From NCBI GenBank assembly GCA_947650005.1, contig CANSTU010000016.1, positions 1 to 52,511 on the forward strand: a DNA stretch of 52,511 nucleotides, given 5' to 3'. Of this stretch, positions 17,867 through 25,826 are shown piece by piece. The stretch comes from an uncultured Lachnospiraceae bacterium (GTDB taxonomy: Bacteria; Bacillota; Clostridia; Lachnospirales; Lachnospiraceae). Made by a program: the position numbers and the translations under genes. The notes below the pieces were generated by a model that made no database searches, was not told the origin of the DNA, and saw only the letters and a list, made by a program, of their open reading frames with translations. Each line of letters begins with the position of its first letter. The stretch's first letter is position 1.

Positions 17867-20127
17867 GAAGGGAACCTTTCTTTTTTGGAATCAGGCATCT
17901 TTCTCCGGCGGGGGCCTGGCATCTGCGGCATTTTCTGGAGGAAAAACGCCCCCGTCTGGTGCTGGTGGAAGGGCCTTGCGATCTGGGAGACGAGATGAAC
18001 CATATGTGCGATCCCAGGACCCGGGCTCCCTTTGCGGTGCTATCTTATACCCAAGAGACGCCTGTGCGCACGCTCCTATATCCTTTTTCTGAATATTCCC
18101 CGGAGTATCAGGCGGTTTTATGGTGCGCGCAAAATGCGTCCGAGTGCCGGTTCATGGATCTGCCCAGCGATGTATTCCTGGCGCTTCCCTCCGTCCACAG
18201 GGCGGAGGAAGGGGAAGAGGGACGATTGGGCGTCTATCGGGCATTGGATGAGCGTCTCGGCGGGGACGGACATGAAACCTTCTGGGAACGCACGCTGGAA
18301 CAGGCGGAAACGGCGGAGGGGTATCATCAGGGAGCCAATCTGTTCGGGAAAAGCCTGCGGGATCTGACGCAGGAAAAGGATGAGGACTGGGAAGAAATCC
18401 TGCTGCGTGAGGCTTGGATGCGCAGGCAGATCAGGGAGGCCGTTTCGTCAGGAATCCTACCGGAAGAAATGGTGGTGGTGACCGGGGCGTACCATGTGGA
18501 GGGCTTGAGGAACTGGGAGGAAGCGCCTTCGAAGGAAGAGACAAAGGCGCTGGACGGCCTGCCGCGGACAGAAGCCAGCCATACGCTGATGCCCTATTCC
18601 GATTATCGTCTCTCCTCCCGTTCCGGTTACGGTGCTGGCAATAAGGCGCCCGCCTATTACGGGCTAATCTGGGAGGCTTTGCGCGCAGGGGAACCCATGC
18701 GGGCGGCCTATGGCTATTTGGCCAGGATCGCCGGCTACCAGAGGGGGCATGGTTCTCCCGTGTCTTCGGCTGAAGTGATCGAAGGGGTGCGCTTGGCCTG
18801 TGAGCTGGCAAGGCTGCGGGGCGGGCAGGTTCCGGCGCTTCGGGATCTGCGGGACGCGGCGACAACCTGCCTAGGAGGCGGCAGCATGGCTGCCATCAGC
18901 CTGGCGGTTGCGGATACGGAGATCGGAACCGGCATCGGCAGCCTCCCGGAAGGCGTGAGCCGAACCAGTATCCAGGAAGATTTCTACCGTCAGATGAAGG
19001 AACTGAAGCTGGAAAAATACCGGGATATCGCGGCGCAGGATCTGTCCCTGGATCTGCGGGAAAACCGGAACGTGAAATCCGAAAAATCGGCTTTCCTGGA
19101 TCTGAGCCGTTCTTTTTTCCTTCATCGGCTGCGCGTGCTGGGGGTGCATTTTGCCACGGTAAAGGACAATAGGCAGGAGAACGCAACCTGGGCGGAGCAA
19201 TGGGTGGCCCGTTGGACGCCGGAAGCGGAAATCGAACTGGTGGAGTCGGCGCTAAAGGGGGATACCATCATCCAGGCCGCTTCCTTTGCCATGAAAGAGC
19301 GCGCGGAGGGAGCCGGGGACATGGGCGGAATCGCTCAAGTGATTGAAGATGCTTTCCTGTGCGGTATGGCGGCAGCGGCCGGGTATGCCACGGATATCCT
19401 GGCAGGTAAGGCGGTGGATGCGGTTTCTATTTTGGAGCTGGCAGGGACTGCGGAACGGCTTTCCCTGGTCATCCGCTATGGGAGCATCCGGCGGGTGGAC
19501 GAAAAACCTCTGGAGCCGATCCTTGTCCGGATTTTTTACCGCGCCTGCCTTCTGTTGCCCGGCGCCTGTTCCTGCGATGAATCCGCGACGGACGGGATGG
19601 TCACGGCCATGGATCAGCTGAACAAGGCGGCGCTGGCCCATGAGTTCCTGGATACGCAGGAGTGGATTACGGCGCTTTCCCAAACGGCGCAGAGGGATGA
19701 TCTGAATACCAAGTTGTCCGGGTTTGCGGCCGCCATCCTGTTGGAGAGGGGCTTGATGGACGCCAAGCAGCTGCAGCAGGAAGTGAGCCGCAGGCTGTCC
19801 GCAGGGACGCCGGCGGATCTAGGGGCCGGATGGTTTGAAGGGCTGGCCATGAAAAACCGATATGCCCTGATCGCCAGGCTGTCTTTGTGGGAAAGCCTGG
19901 ATGCCTACCTGGATGCGCTGGACGATGAGGAGTTTAAGCGGGCGCTGGTGTTCCTGCGCCGGGCCTTTTCGGACTTTTCCGCCAGGGAGAAGGATGAAAT
20001 CGCAGAAAATCTGGGCGAGCTGTGGGGATTGAACGCCGCGGCGGTCAGTGAAGCCGTGAATGCGCCCTTGGAGTCGTCGTCGGAAGAGCTGATAGAAAGC
20101 CTGGAAGAGTTCGACTTTGATCTTTGA
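17863..20127 (+). CDS. DUF5682 family protein
   Basis: 754 residues, matching the DUF5682 family found beside MoxR, SWIM and vWA genes. The N-terminal third has spaced motifs, FGIRHLSPAG (about 6-15), LVLVEGPCD (about 26-34) and VVVTGAYHVEGL (about 205-216). These resemble the Gx(x)H, E-x-P and GAxH motifs of the TraB/ChaN/EreA (Tiki-like) hydrolase superfamily, so a metal-dependent or esterase-like activity is possible; this is inference. The remaining two thirds are helical and rich in Ala, Leu and Glu. There is no signal peptide. It overlaps the MoxR stop by 4 nt. In a conflict system it would be the effector or the ATPase substrate. Confidence 0.85.
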   Translation: MRREPFFFGIRHLSPAGAWHLRHFLEEKRPRLVLVEGPCDLGDEMNHMCDPRTRAPFAVLSYTQETPVRTLLYPFSEYSPEYQAVLWCAQNASECRFMDLPSDVFLALPSVHRAEEGEEGRLGVYRALDERLGGDGHETFWERTLEQAETAEGYHQGANLFGKSLRDLTQEKDEDWEEILLREAWMRRQIREAVSSGILPEEMVVVTGAYHVEGLRNWEEAPSKEETKALDGLPRTEASHTLMPYSDYRLSSRSGYGAGNKAPAYYGLIWEALRAGEPMRAAYGYLARIAGYQRGHGSPVSSAEVIEGVRLACELARLRGGQVPALRDLRDAATTCLGGGSMAAISLAVADTEIGTGIGSLPEGVSRTSIQEDFYRQMKELKLEKYRDIAAQDLSLDLRENRNVKSEKSAFLDLSRSFFLHRLRVLGVHFATVKDNRQENATWAEQWVARWTPEAEIELVESALKGDTIIQAASFAMKERAEGAGDMGGIAQVIEDAFLCGMAAAAGYATDILAGKAVDAVSILELAGTAERLSLVIRYGSIRRVDEKPLEPILVRIFYRACLLLPGACSCDESATDGMVTAMDQLNKAALAHEFLDTQEWITALSQTAQRDDLNTKLSGFAAAILLERGLMDAKQLQQEVSRRLSAGTPADLGAGWFEGLAMKNRYALIARLSLWESLDAYLDALDDEEFKRALVFLRRAFSDFSAREKDEIAENLGELWGLNAAAVSEAVNAPLESSSEELIESLEEFDFDL

Positions 20128-20207
20128 CGGGAGAAAGCGGGCAGATGGGATGAAGCTTGGAAGTAAACTTCCAAACTTTCTATTGGCGGCATATCGCAAG
20201 CTTTGCT

Positions 20208-20284
20208 TGCGCTGCTGTGGGGGTATAAGATTGAAAATTTTAATTTTCAATCTCCCTGATTTGTATGTCCGCTAAAGCGGGCAG
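20208..20284 (+). repeat. Two-hairpin leader repeat, single copy before the vWA gene
   Basis: Order: GGGGGTATAAG, a hairpin with 11-nt arms (GATTGAAAATT and AATTTTCAATC around TT), CTCCCTGATTTGTATG, a second hairpin (CCGCT-AA-AGCGG), then GCAGATGGG next to the start codon. The same order recurs before the sulfatase gene at 41828. Related two-hairpin units occur before genes at 45767 and 49679. The rest of the DUF5682-vWA gap (20128-20207) holds two more small hairpins (GGAAGT/ACTTCC and CGCAAGC/GCTTGCG). Confidence 0.7.
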
Positions 20285-20296
20285 ATGGGTGTAAAA

Positions 20297-21481
20297 ATGG
20301 AAGAAAAAGACAAGATTCGCAGATGGCGGCTTATTTTGGGATTGGAGAGCCAGAATCGATTTGGGCAGATGGGGGATACTGGGCTCACGCAGGAACAGGA
20401 TCTGATGGATCGGGCGCTGGCCGCCATCTATAATCGGACGGAGAGCGGAGGATTTGCATCTTTTGGTTCCGGCGCAGGACAGGGCCCCTCCAACCCGCAG
20501 ATCACCCGTTGGCTGGGAGACGTGCGCAGCCTGTTCGGGCAGGATCTGGTCACGGTGATCCAGGCGGACGCGGTGAACCGGTGCGGGTTGAAACAGCTTC
20601 TGTTTGAGCCGGAACTTCTGGATCATCTGGAGCCGGATGTGAACTTGGCTGCCACGATCATGATCTTAAAGGAGCAGATACCGAAGCGCTCCAAGGAAAG
20701 CGTGCGCAGATTCATCCGGAAAATCGTGGAAGAGATTAACCGGCTTCTGGAACAGGATATCCGCAGGGCGGTGGCGGCCTCGATCAATAAAAGGAGGCAT
20801 TCTCCCATCCCTTCAGCGGCGGCGCTGGACTTTAAAACCACCATTGCCCGGAACCTGAAGAATTATAACCCCGCGCTGGGAACCATCGTTCCGGAACATT
20901 ATTATTTTTTTGACAGGACCAGCACTACGGCTGCCAACAAATGGACGGTAATCCTGGATATCGATCAGAGCGGATCCATGGGGCAGTCGGTGATCTATTC
21001 CTCCGTGATGAGCTGTATTCTGGCCAGCATGGCCAGCCTGCGCACCCGGGTGGTGGCCTTTGATACGAATATTGTGGATCTGACGGAGAAATGTGAGGAT
21101 CCGGTGGATCTATTGTTCGGATTTCAGCTGGGCGGCGGAACCAACATCGAACAGTCAGTGGCCTATTGTGAAAAGTACGTGGAAAACCCGGCGAAGACAT
21201 TGTTTTTCCTAATTTCCGACCTGGAGGAGGGAGGCAACCGGGCGGGCCTGCTGCGCCGTCTGGAAGAGATGAAGGGTTCCGGCGTGACTGTGATCTGTCT
21301 TTTGGCGCTGGCAGACGGGGGGAAACCCTATTACGACGGACAGATGGCCCAGCGGATTGCCGGGCTGGGAATTCCTTGTTTTGCCTGCAATCCTCAAATG
21401 CTGCCCCAGCTTCTGGAACGGGCCTTCTCCGGGCAGGATCTGGGTGCGTTTGCGAAGGAGTTTGAGAAGAGGAAAACTTAA
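20297..21481 (+). CDS. CoxE-like vWA domain protein, partner of MoxR ATPase
   Basis: 394 residues with a C-terminal von Willebrand A domain. The metal-ion site is DQSGSM (D223, S225, S227), followed by GGGTN near 286 and ISDLEEGG. The N-terminal half (to about 200) is a helical region seen in VWA_CoxE-type proteins that partner MoxR ATPases. It is probably cytosolic, binding Mg-dependent ligands and recruiting the ATPase to its target. An ATG at 20285 lies inside the leader repeat's conserved GCAGATGGG. The one at 20297 (MEEKDKIRR) keeps GGG at ribosome-site distance and is preferred. The 170-nt gap from DUF5682, with hairpins, is the loosest joint of the cassette. Confidence 0.9.
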   Translation: MEEKDKIRRWRLILGLESQNRFGQMGDTGLTQEQDLMDRALAAIYNRTESGGFASFGSGAGQGPSNPQITRWLGDVRSLFGQDLVTVIQADAVNRCGLKQLLFEPELLDHLEPDVNLAATIMILKEQIPKRSKESVRRFIRKIVEEINRLLEQDIRRAVAASINKRRHSPIPSAAALDFKTTIARNLKNYNPALGTIVPEHYYFFDRTSTTAANKWTVILDIDQSGSMGQSVIYSSVMSCILASMASLRTRVVAFDTNIVDLTEKCEDPVDLLFGFQLGGGTNIEQSVAYCEKYVENPAKTLFFLISDLEEGGNRAGLLRRLEEMKGSGVTVICLLALADGGKPYYDGQMAQRIAGLGIPCFACNPQMLPQLLERAFSGQDLGAFAKEFEKRKT

Positions 21482-21829
21482 AATTTTTAACCGTCTGTAG
21501 AGCCTGGCTACCGTTTTTACTTTCAAGCCATTGGCATTTTGGGTTTGGGCGATCAGGCGATAGGGTTCTGTCAGCTTATTCAGGAGGTATTTTCCGTCTC
21601 TTTCGTCCACACATAGACGTGGCGTTGGAAAAGCGGATTCGGACTGACAGCTAGGAAATATTTTGGGCGGGAAAAGGTTTTGCACAGGTTCGAGCTCGCG
21701 TGTATCTGTGTGCATATATTATAAAGAAAAAGATGAAGGGGCTGTTGTGAAATGGTGAGGCCGTATGTCGAGGATCCGCCATGTTTGCGACAGCCTCTGC
21801 GCGCTCATGATATGCGGAGGAAACAGCCA
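21482..21829. other. Intergenic region, possible remnant of a minus-strand gene
   Basis: No gene is called. On the minus strand, 21616 down to 21482 reads a protein-like stretch with GKYLLNKLTEPYRLIAQTQ and VKTVARLYRRLKI, ending at the vWA stop. It has no matching start or terminator and may be a decayed gene or chance. On the plus strand, TTGCAC (21680) and TATATTATAAAG (about 21715) are AT-rich promoter-like words without good spacing. GGAGG before the S8 start is at 21816-21820. Confidence 0.3.
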
Positions 21830-23650
21830 ATGAATTCTCAGAAACTAGAGAACCTATTGAACTTGAGCCTGGAGTCCACGCAGGAGGAACGGGAGAAGTC
21901 CCGGATCCTGGAGGTGGGATTTGACAGAGAAGAGCGAAGCTGGGAACTGATCGTGAAATTCCATGGGGATATCAGCCGCCTGGCTGATGAAAACATCGGC
22001 GTGGAAGTACTCCTGGCAGGATATGCCATTGTAACCCTTCCGGAGAGCCTGATCCCGGCGCTCGTGGCCCTGGAGGAAATCGAGTTTGTGGAGAAACCCA
22101 AGGAACTGATTTATGATGTATATGCGGCGAAGGAACAGTCCTGTTTTCCTCCGTTGGGAGATTTTTCCGGCGGTTCGCAGATCGGGGAGCCAAGGGAAGG
22201 GGCCTTTTATCTTCCGGAGGGAGGGAGCGGGCGGGACGGTTTGACGGGACAGGGGTGTATCGTGGCCATATTTGATTCAGGGATTGACTATACGCTTCCC
22301 GATTTCCGCAACAGGTCGGGCAGCAGGATTCTCTATCTGTGGGATCAGTCCCTTACGCCGGATGTGGAGAGGGGGTTTTATCCGCCGGAGGGATTTACCA
22401 CCGGTGTAGAATTCGATAGGGAAGCCATCGATAGGGCTTTGGAGGCGCCGGATACGGAACGGTTTTCTCTGATCCCCAGTATAGACGGATCAGGGCACGG
22501 AACGGCGGTGGCTGCCATTGCAGCGGGGAGCAATACGGACGCACGCTATACCGGGGCGGCGCCCGGCGCCTGGCTGCTCATCGTTAAACTGGGGCAGGCG
22601 GGAGGCAGTCCTTATCCCAGAACCACTCAGTTGATGCGGGCCATGACCTATGCCTTGAATAAGGCCCAGGCATTGGGGATGCCTTTGGCGGTGAATTTAA
22701 GCTTTGGAAACAGCTACGGGGCCCATGATGGTTCTTCTCTGCTGGAACGGTTTCTGGACAATGCCTCGGAGGTGTGGAAGAATGTGATCTGTGTGGGCAG
22801 CGGGAATGAAGGGGCGGCTGCCGGCCATGCATCGGGGAAACTGACGGAGGGAATCAATCAGAGGATTGAGCTGGCTGTGGGAAATTTTGAATCCACCGTC
22901 AGCGTGCAGCTGTGGAAGAACTTTGCAGATACTTTCCGGGTGAGTTTGCAAACCCCTTCCGGGCGGGTGATTCCTGTTCTCACGGATCAGATCGGGCGGC
23001 AGGAAATCCGGACAGAGGATACGCAGATCCTGATATTTATCGGAGAGCCGGCGCCCTATTCCGTGAACCAGGAATTTTTCTTTGACCTGATACCGACAGG
23101 GGATTATATCGCGTCCGGGATCTGGTCTTTTTTGTTGGAGCCTGTCCATATTTTGACAGGGGAATATCAGATGTATCTGCCGGGACAGTCGGTGCGTTCC
23201 GCGGATACCCGTTTCTATGCGCCTACGCCTGAACTGACGCTGACGATTCCGTCCACGGCCGGAAAGGTAATTACGGTGGGCGCGATACAGGGGAATCTGG
23301 GTGCGTATGCAGACTTCTCGGGAAGGGGTGTGAGAGGGCAGGAGGAGCTGCCGGGATTTCCCAATACGAAGCCGGATCTGGCGGCGCCCGGCGTGAACAT
23401 TGTGGCGGCCAGGGCTGGTGGAGGATATGAACCGTATACGGGGACGTCTTTTGCCACGCCGCTCGTGACCGGGGCCGCAGCGCTCATGATGGAGTGGGGA
23501 GTTGTGAGGGGGAATGATGCTTATCTGTATGGGGAGAAGGTGAAGGCGTTTCTGCAGAGGGGGGCGAGGAGCGTGAGGGGAGAGGGGCGGTATCCGAATG
23601 ATCGGGTGGGGTATGGGGCGTTGTGTGTAGCCTCAAGCCTTCCGGTTTGA
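21830..23650 (+). CDS. S8 family serine protease, Csp-like
   Basis: 606-residue subtilisin-type protease. The triad is intact: Asp149 in VAIFDSGIDYT, His223 in GSGHGTAVAA and Ser540 in GTSFATPLVTGAA. A prodomain-like region precedes it (about 1-110), and there is a long insert between His and Ser. This matches clostridial Csp-type subtilases (CspA/B/C), which in spore formers process the germination protease SleC. No secretion signal is visible, as is common in this group. The ATG at 21830 has CGGAGG at 9 nt; earlier ATGs have none. Its role here, germination or something linked to the neighbouring cassette, is open. Its 3' end is partly duplicated at 25.4 kb. Confidence 0.9.
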   Translation: MNSQKLENLLNLSLESTQEEREKSRILEVGFDREERSWELIVKFHGDISRLADENIGVEVLLAGYAIVTLPESLIPALVALEEIEFVEKPKELIYDVYAAKEQSCFPPLGDFSGGSQIGEPREGAFYLPEGGSGRDGLTGQGCIVAIFDSGIDYTLPDFRNRSGSRILYLWDQSLTPDVERGFYPPEGFTTGVEFDREAIDRALEAPDTERFSLIPSIDGSGHGTAVAAIAAGSNTDARYTGAAPGAWLLIVKLGQAGGSPYPRTTQLMRAMTYALNKAQALGMPLAVNLSFGNSYGAHDGSSLLERFLDNASEVWKNVICVGSGNEGAAAGHASGKLTEGINQRIELAVGNFESTVSVQLWKNFADTFRVSLQTPSGRVIPVLTDQIGRQEIRTEDTQILIFIGEPAPYSVNQEFFFDLIPTGDYIASGIWSFLLEPVHILTGEYQMYLPGQSVRSADTRFYAPTPELTLTIPSTAGKVITVGAIQGNLGAYADFSGRGVRGQEELPGFPNTKPDLAAPGVNIVAARAGGGYEPYTGTSFATPLVTGAAALMMEWGVVRGNDAYLYGEKVKAFLQRGARSVRGEGRYPNDRVGYGALCVASSLPV

Positions 23651-23740
23651 GGCGGGGAGTCTGCCGGGGTAGAATGAGGGGGATTTTGGGATAATAAGCA
23701 CTTTTTTTGTGGTACATTGTGTCGAATAAAGTGCTTTTAT
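23607..23740 (+). repeat. Direct repeat copy A: S8 gene 3' end plus terminator
   Basis: The last codons of the S8 gene (GYGALCVASSLPV) and about 90 nt beyond are repeated, with substitutions, at 25384-25504. Both copies end in an AAGCACTTT/AAAGTGCTT hairpin. The two copies bracket the AlbA_2 gene. Confidence 0.75.
23693..23740 (+). terminator. Terminator of the S8 gene
   Basis: AAGCACTTT (23696-23704) pairs with AAAGTGCTT (23728-23736), followed by TTAT. The loop is 23 nt. Confidence 0.65.
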
Positions 23741-23877
23741 GATATATTTTTGCTATTGTGACTTGTACCTTTGGTTCTTTTAGATTGTTATAAATATTTA
23801 AGCATAAAGTGTCAACTAAATGTGCGCAATATCATAAAGAAAATTGACTTACTTTCTTGCAAAAAATCATATTCTAC

Positions 23878-23905
23878 TTGTAAATAATAAAAAAATGATT
23901 ATAAT
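23878..23905 (+). promoter_or_regulatory. Promoter of the second AlbA_2 gene
   Basis: TTGTAA (23878-23883) and TATAAT (23900-23905) are 16 nt apart. An alternative pair, TTGACT (23844) and CATATT (23868), is 18 nt apart. The whole segment 23740-23950 is very AT-rich compared with the S8 gene. Confidence 0.55.
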
Positions 23906-23950
23906 AATTATTAGATTTAAATATGATTAGAATTGGTTGGAGGATATTTT

Positions 23951-25285
23951 GTGTTCGCAGAAAATAAAACAACTGAATTCAAGCGAGAATATGTTGAGGA
24001 TATAAAAAATACGATTGTTGCATTTGCAAACTGTGATGGTGGTACACTTTATATCGGAGTGAACGATGATGGAACAGCTTGTGGTGTCGATAATGTTGAT
24101 GATACTATGTTGCGTGTAACCAATGCAATCAGAGATGCTGTGCGGCCAGATGTTACTATGTTTGTGGAATGCCGTAATGATGTAATGGACGAAAAGGCAA
24201 TTGTATGTATAATTGTCCAGCGCGGTACGGCAAGACCGTATTATCTGCAAGGAAAAGGAATTCGCCCGGAGGGTGTTTATGTTCGTCAGGGAGCATCGAC
24301 AGTTCCGGCAACAGATACCGCTATCCTGAATATGATCAAGGATACCAGTGGTGACAGCTATGAGGCGGCTCGCTCTCTCGATCAGCATCTTACTTTTAAC
24401 AAAGCTGTCGATTTCTTTAGTAAACGGAAAGTAGAGTTTGGAAGAACTCAGATGCGTTCACTTCACCTGATTGGCGAAGATGGTATGTACACGAATTTGG
24501 CATTTTTGCTGTCTGAACAGTGTACACATATGATCAAACTGGCTGTTTTTGAGGGGAGTAAGAAATCTATATTCAGGGATCGACAGGAATTGTCAGGTTC
24601 CCTTTTAAATCAGATGGAGGAAGCTTTCAATTATATTGAACGTTACAATCGTACCCGTGCAGAATTCTCAGGACTGGACCGGTTAGACATGAGAGATTAT
24701 CCCACGGAAGCAATCCGTGAGGCACTACTGAATGCAATCGTCCATCGAGACTATTCTTTTAGCGGTGCTACGCTTATCAGTATTTTTGAAGACCGAATTG
24801 AATTTGTAACCATTGGTGGTTTGGTGAAAGGTATTGCATTGGATGACGTGATGCTGGGAGTGTCCGCGTTGCGCAATCAGCATTTAGCGAATATTTTCTA
24901 TCGTCTGAGATTGATTGAAGCATATGGCACAGGGATTCTTAAGATCAATGAATGTTACGATAATTATGTTGTGAAACCTGTGATCGAAACAACAAGTAAT
25001 GCTTTTAAGATTACGCTTCCCAATACAAACTTCCATGCAGAAGAACAAAAAGTTCAAAATATCCTTAGAACGGGTGGAACTACCAGTGCGACAAAAAAGG
25101 AAGAACGAATTAATACTGTTTTGGAACTGTGTCGCTGTAAAGGTTTTATTGTTCGTAGTGATGTGGAAATGGAACTTGGTGTGTCCCAATCTACGGCAAT
25201 CCTGCTTTTGCGAGAACTAACTGATGAGGGCGTGCTGATTAAAAAAGGAAGGACTAAAAACCTGCGATACTACGAGAATAAATAA
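23951..25285 (+). CDS. AlbA_2 / HATPase_c_4 / winged-helix regulator
   Basis: About 444 residues. An N-terminal AlbA_2 domain (TTEFKREYVEDIKNTIVAFANC, GGTLYIGVNDDG) is followed by a HATPase_c_4-like part (EAIREALLNAIVHRDYSF, then IFEDRIEFVTIGGL) and a C-terminal winged helix (SDVEMELGVSQSTAILLLREL). It is a predicted ATP-binding DNA regulator, a distant relative of the protein at 5179. The start is a GTG at 23951 with TTGGAGG at 7 nt; the upstream in-frame TTG at 23933 lacks a site. It is AT-rich, has its own promoter, and sits between two copies of the S8 3' end, so it looks inserted. Confidence 0.82.
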   Translation: MFAENKTTEFKREYVEDIKNTIVAFANCDGGTLYIGVNDDGTACGVDNVDDTMLRVTNAIRDAVRPDVTMFVECRNDVMDEKAIVCIIVQRGTARPYYLQGKGIRPEGVYVRQGASTVPATDTAILNMIKDTSGDSYEAARSLDQHLTFNKAVDFFSKRKVEFGRTQMRSLHLIGEDGMYTNLAFLLSEQCTHMIKLAVFEGSKKSIFRDRQELSGSLLNQMEEAFNYIERYNRTRAEFSGLDRLDMRDYPTEAIREALLNAIVHRDYSFSGATLISIFEDRIEFVTIGGLVKGIALDDVMLGVSALRNQHLANIFYRLRLIEAYGTGILKINECYDNYVVKPVIETTSNAFKITLPNTNFHAEEQKVQNILRTGGTTSATKKEERINTVLELCRCKGFIVRSDVEMELGVSQSTAILLLRELTDEGVLIKKGRTKNLRYYENK

Positions 25286-25383
25286 AGGAACGGTTGAAAT
25301 TATGCCATTCAAATATGAGTGTGAAATTAACCAGTTTTCAATCAAAAAAAATGAAAAAAGTTTGTGACAATAACTTGACATAC

Positions 25384-25504
25384 GCGGGGTATGTGGCATT
25401 GTGTGTAACCTCAAGTTTTCCGACTTAAGGGGTAGTAAGGAGGAGGGTTTTGAGATAATAAGCACTTTGTTTTATGGCATACGGTGTCAGATAAAGTGCT
25501 TATT
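25384..25504 (+). pseudogene. Remnant of an S8 protease gene 3' end with its terminator (repeat copy B)
   Basis: Reading GGGTATGTGGCATTG onward gives GYVALCVTSSFPT and a stop, against GYGALCVASSLPV at the true S8 gene. Several differences are silent or conservative, which suggests a diverged paralogue rather than a fresh copy. The following hairpin (AATAAGCACTTT at 25457-25468, AAAGTGCTTATT at 25493-25504) matches the S8 terminator. Nothing of the S8 gene is recognisable upstream of about 25375. Confidence 0.65.
25457..25504 (+). terminator. Terminator-like hairpin (copy of the S8 terminator)
   Basis: Perfect 12-nt arms AATAAGCACTTT (25457-25468) and AAAGTGCTTATT (25493-25504) with a 24-nt loop. 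It probably ends transcripts of the AlbA_2 gene in either direction. Confidence 0.65.
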
Positions 25505-25826
25505 ATGCGTTAATTTAGAATAAGCGGGCTTAATTTGCTTATAGTTCTTAGGCTTTTATGAACAATTTTTGCTGAAAATGACGAAATCTTTTTGCAGCGT
25601 ATTTCTGGCTTATTCAGGTTATGGATGGGAAACAGGAAAATGGTTTATTTTAAAAGCATTTTCCTGATTTTATATATACATTAATATTATTGATAGAAGT
25701 GGTTTATATACAATAACATAATAGTTGTTTAATGGATGTATAAAAACAAAAGGATCCCAATAATTATGCAGATACTGGCGTTTTGCAAACGTCTAAGTAT
25801 AATTTATGGTATGAGGAGGAAAACAA
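25505..25826. other. AT-rich leader of the FokI-like gene
   Basis: No gene is seen. A clear TATAAT lies at 25798-25803 with only a weak TGGCGT 16 nt upstream; TTGCAA at 25783 is too close. GAGGAGGA precedes the ATG. A 5' end only a few nt before the ribosome site would follow from this -10. Confidence 0.45.
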
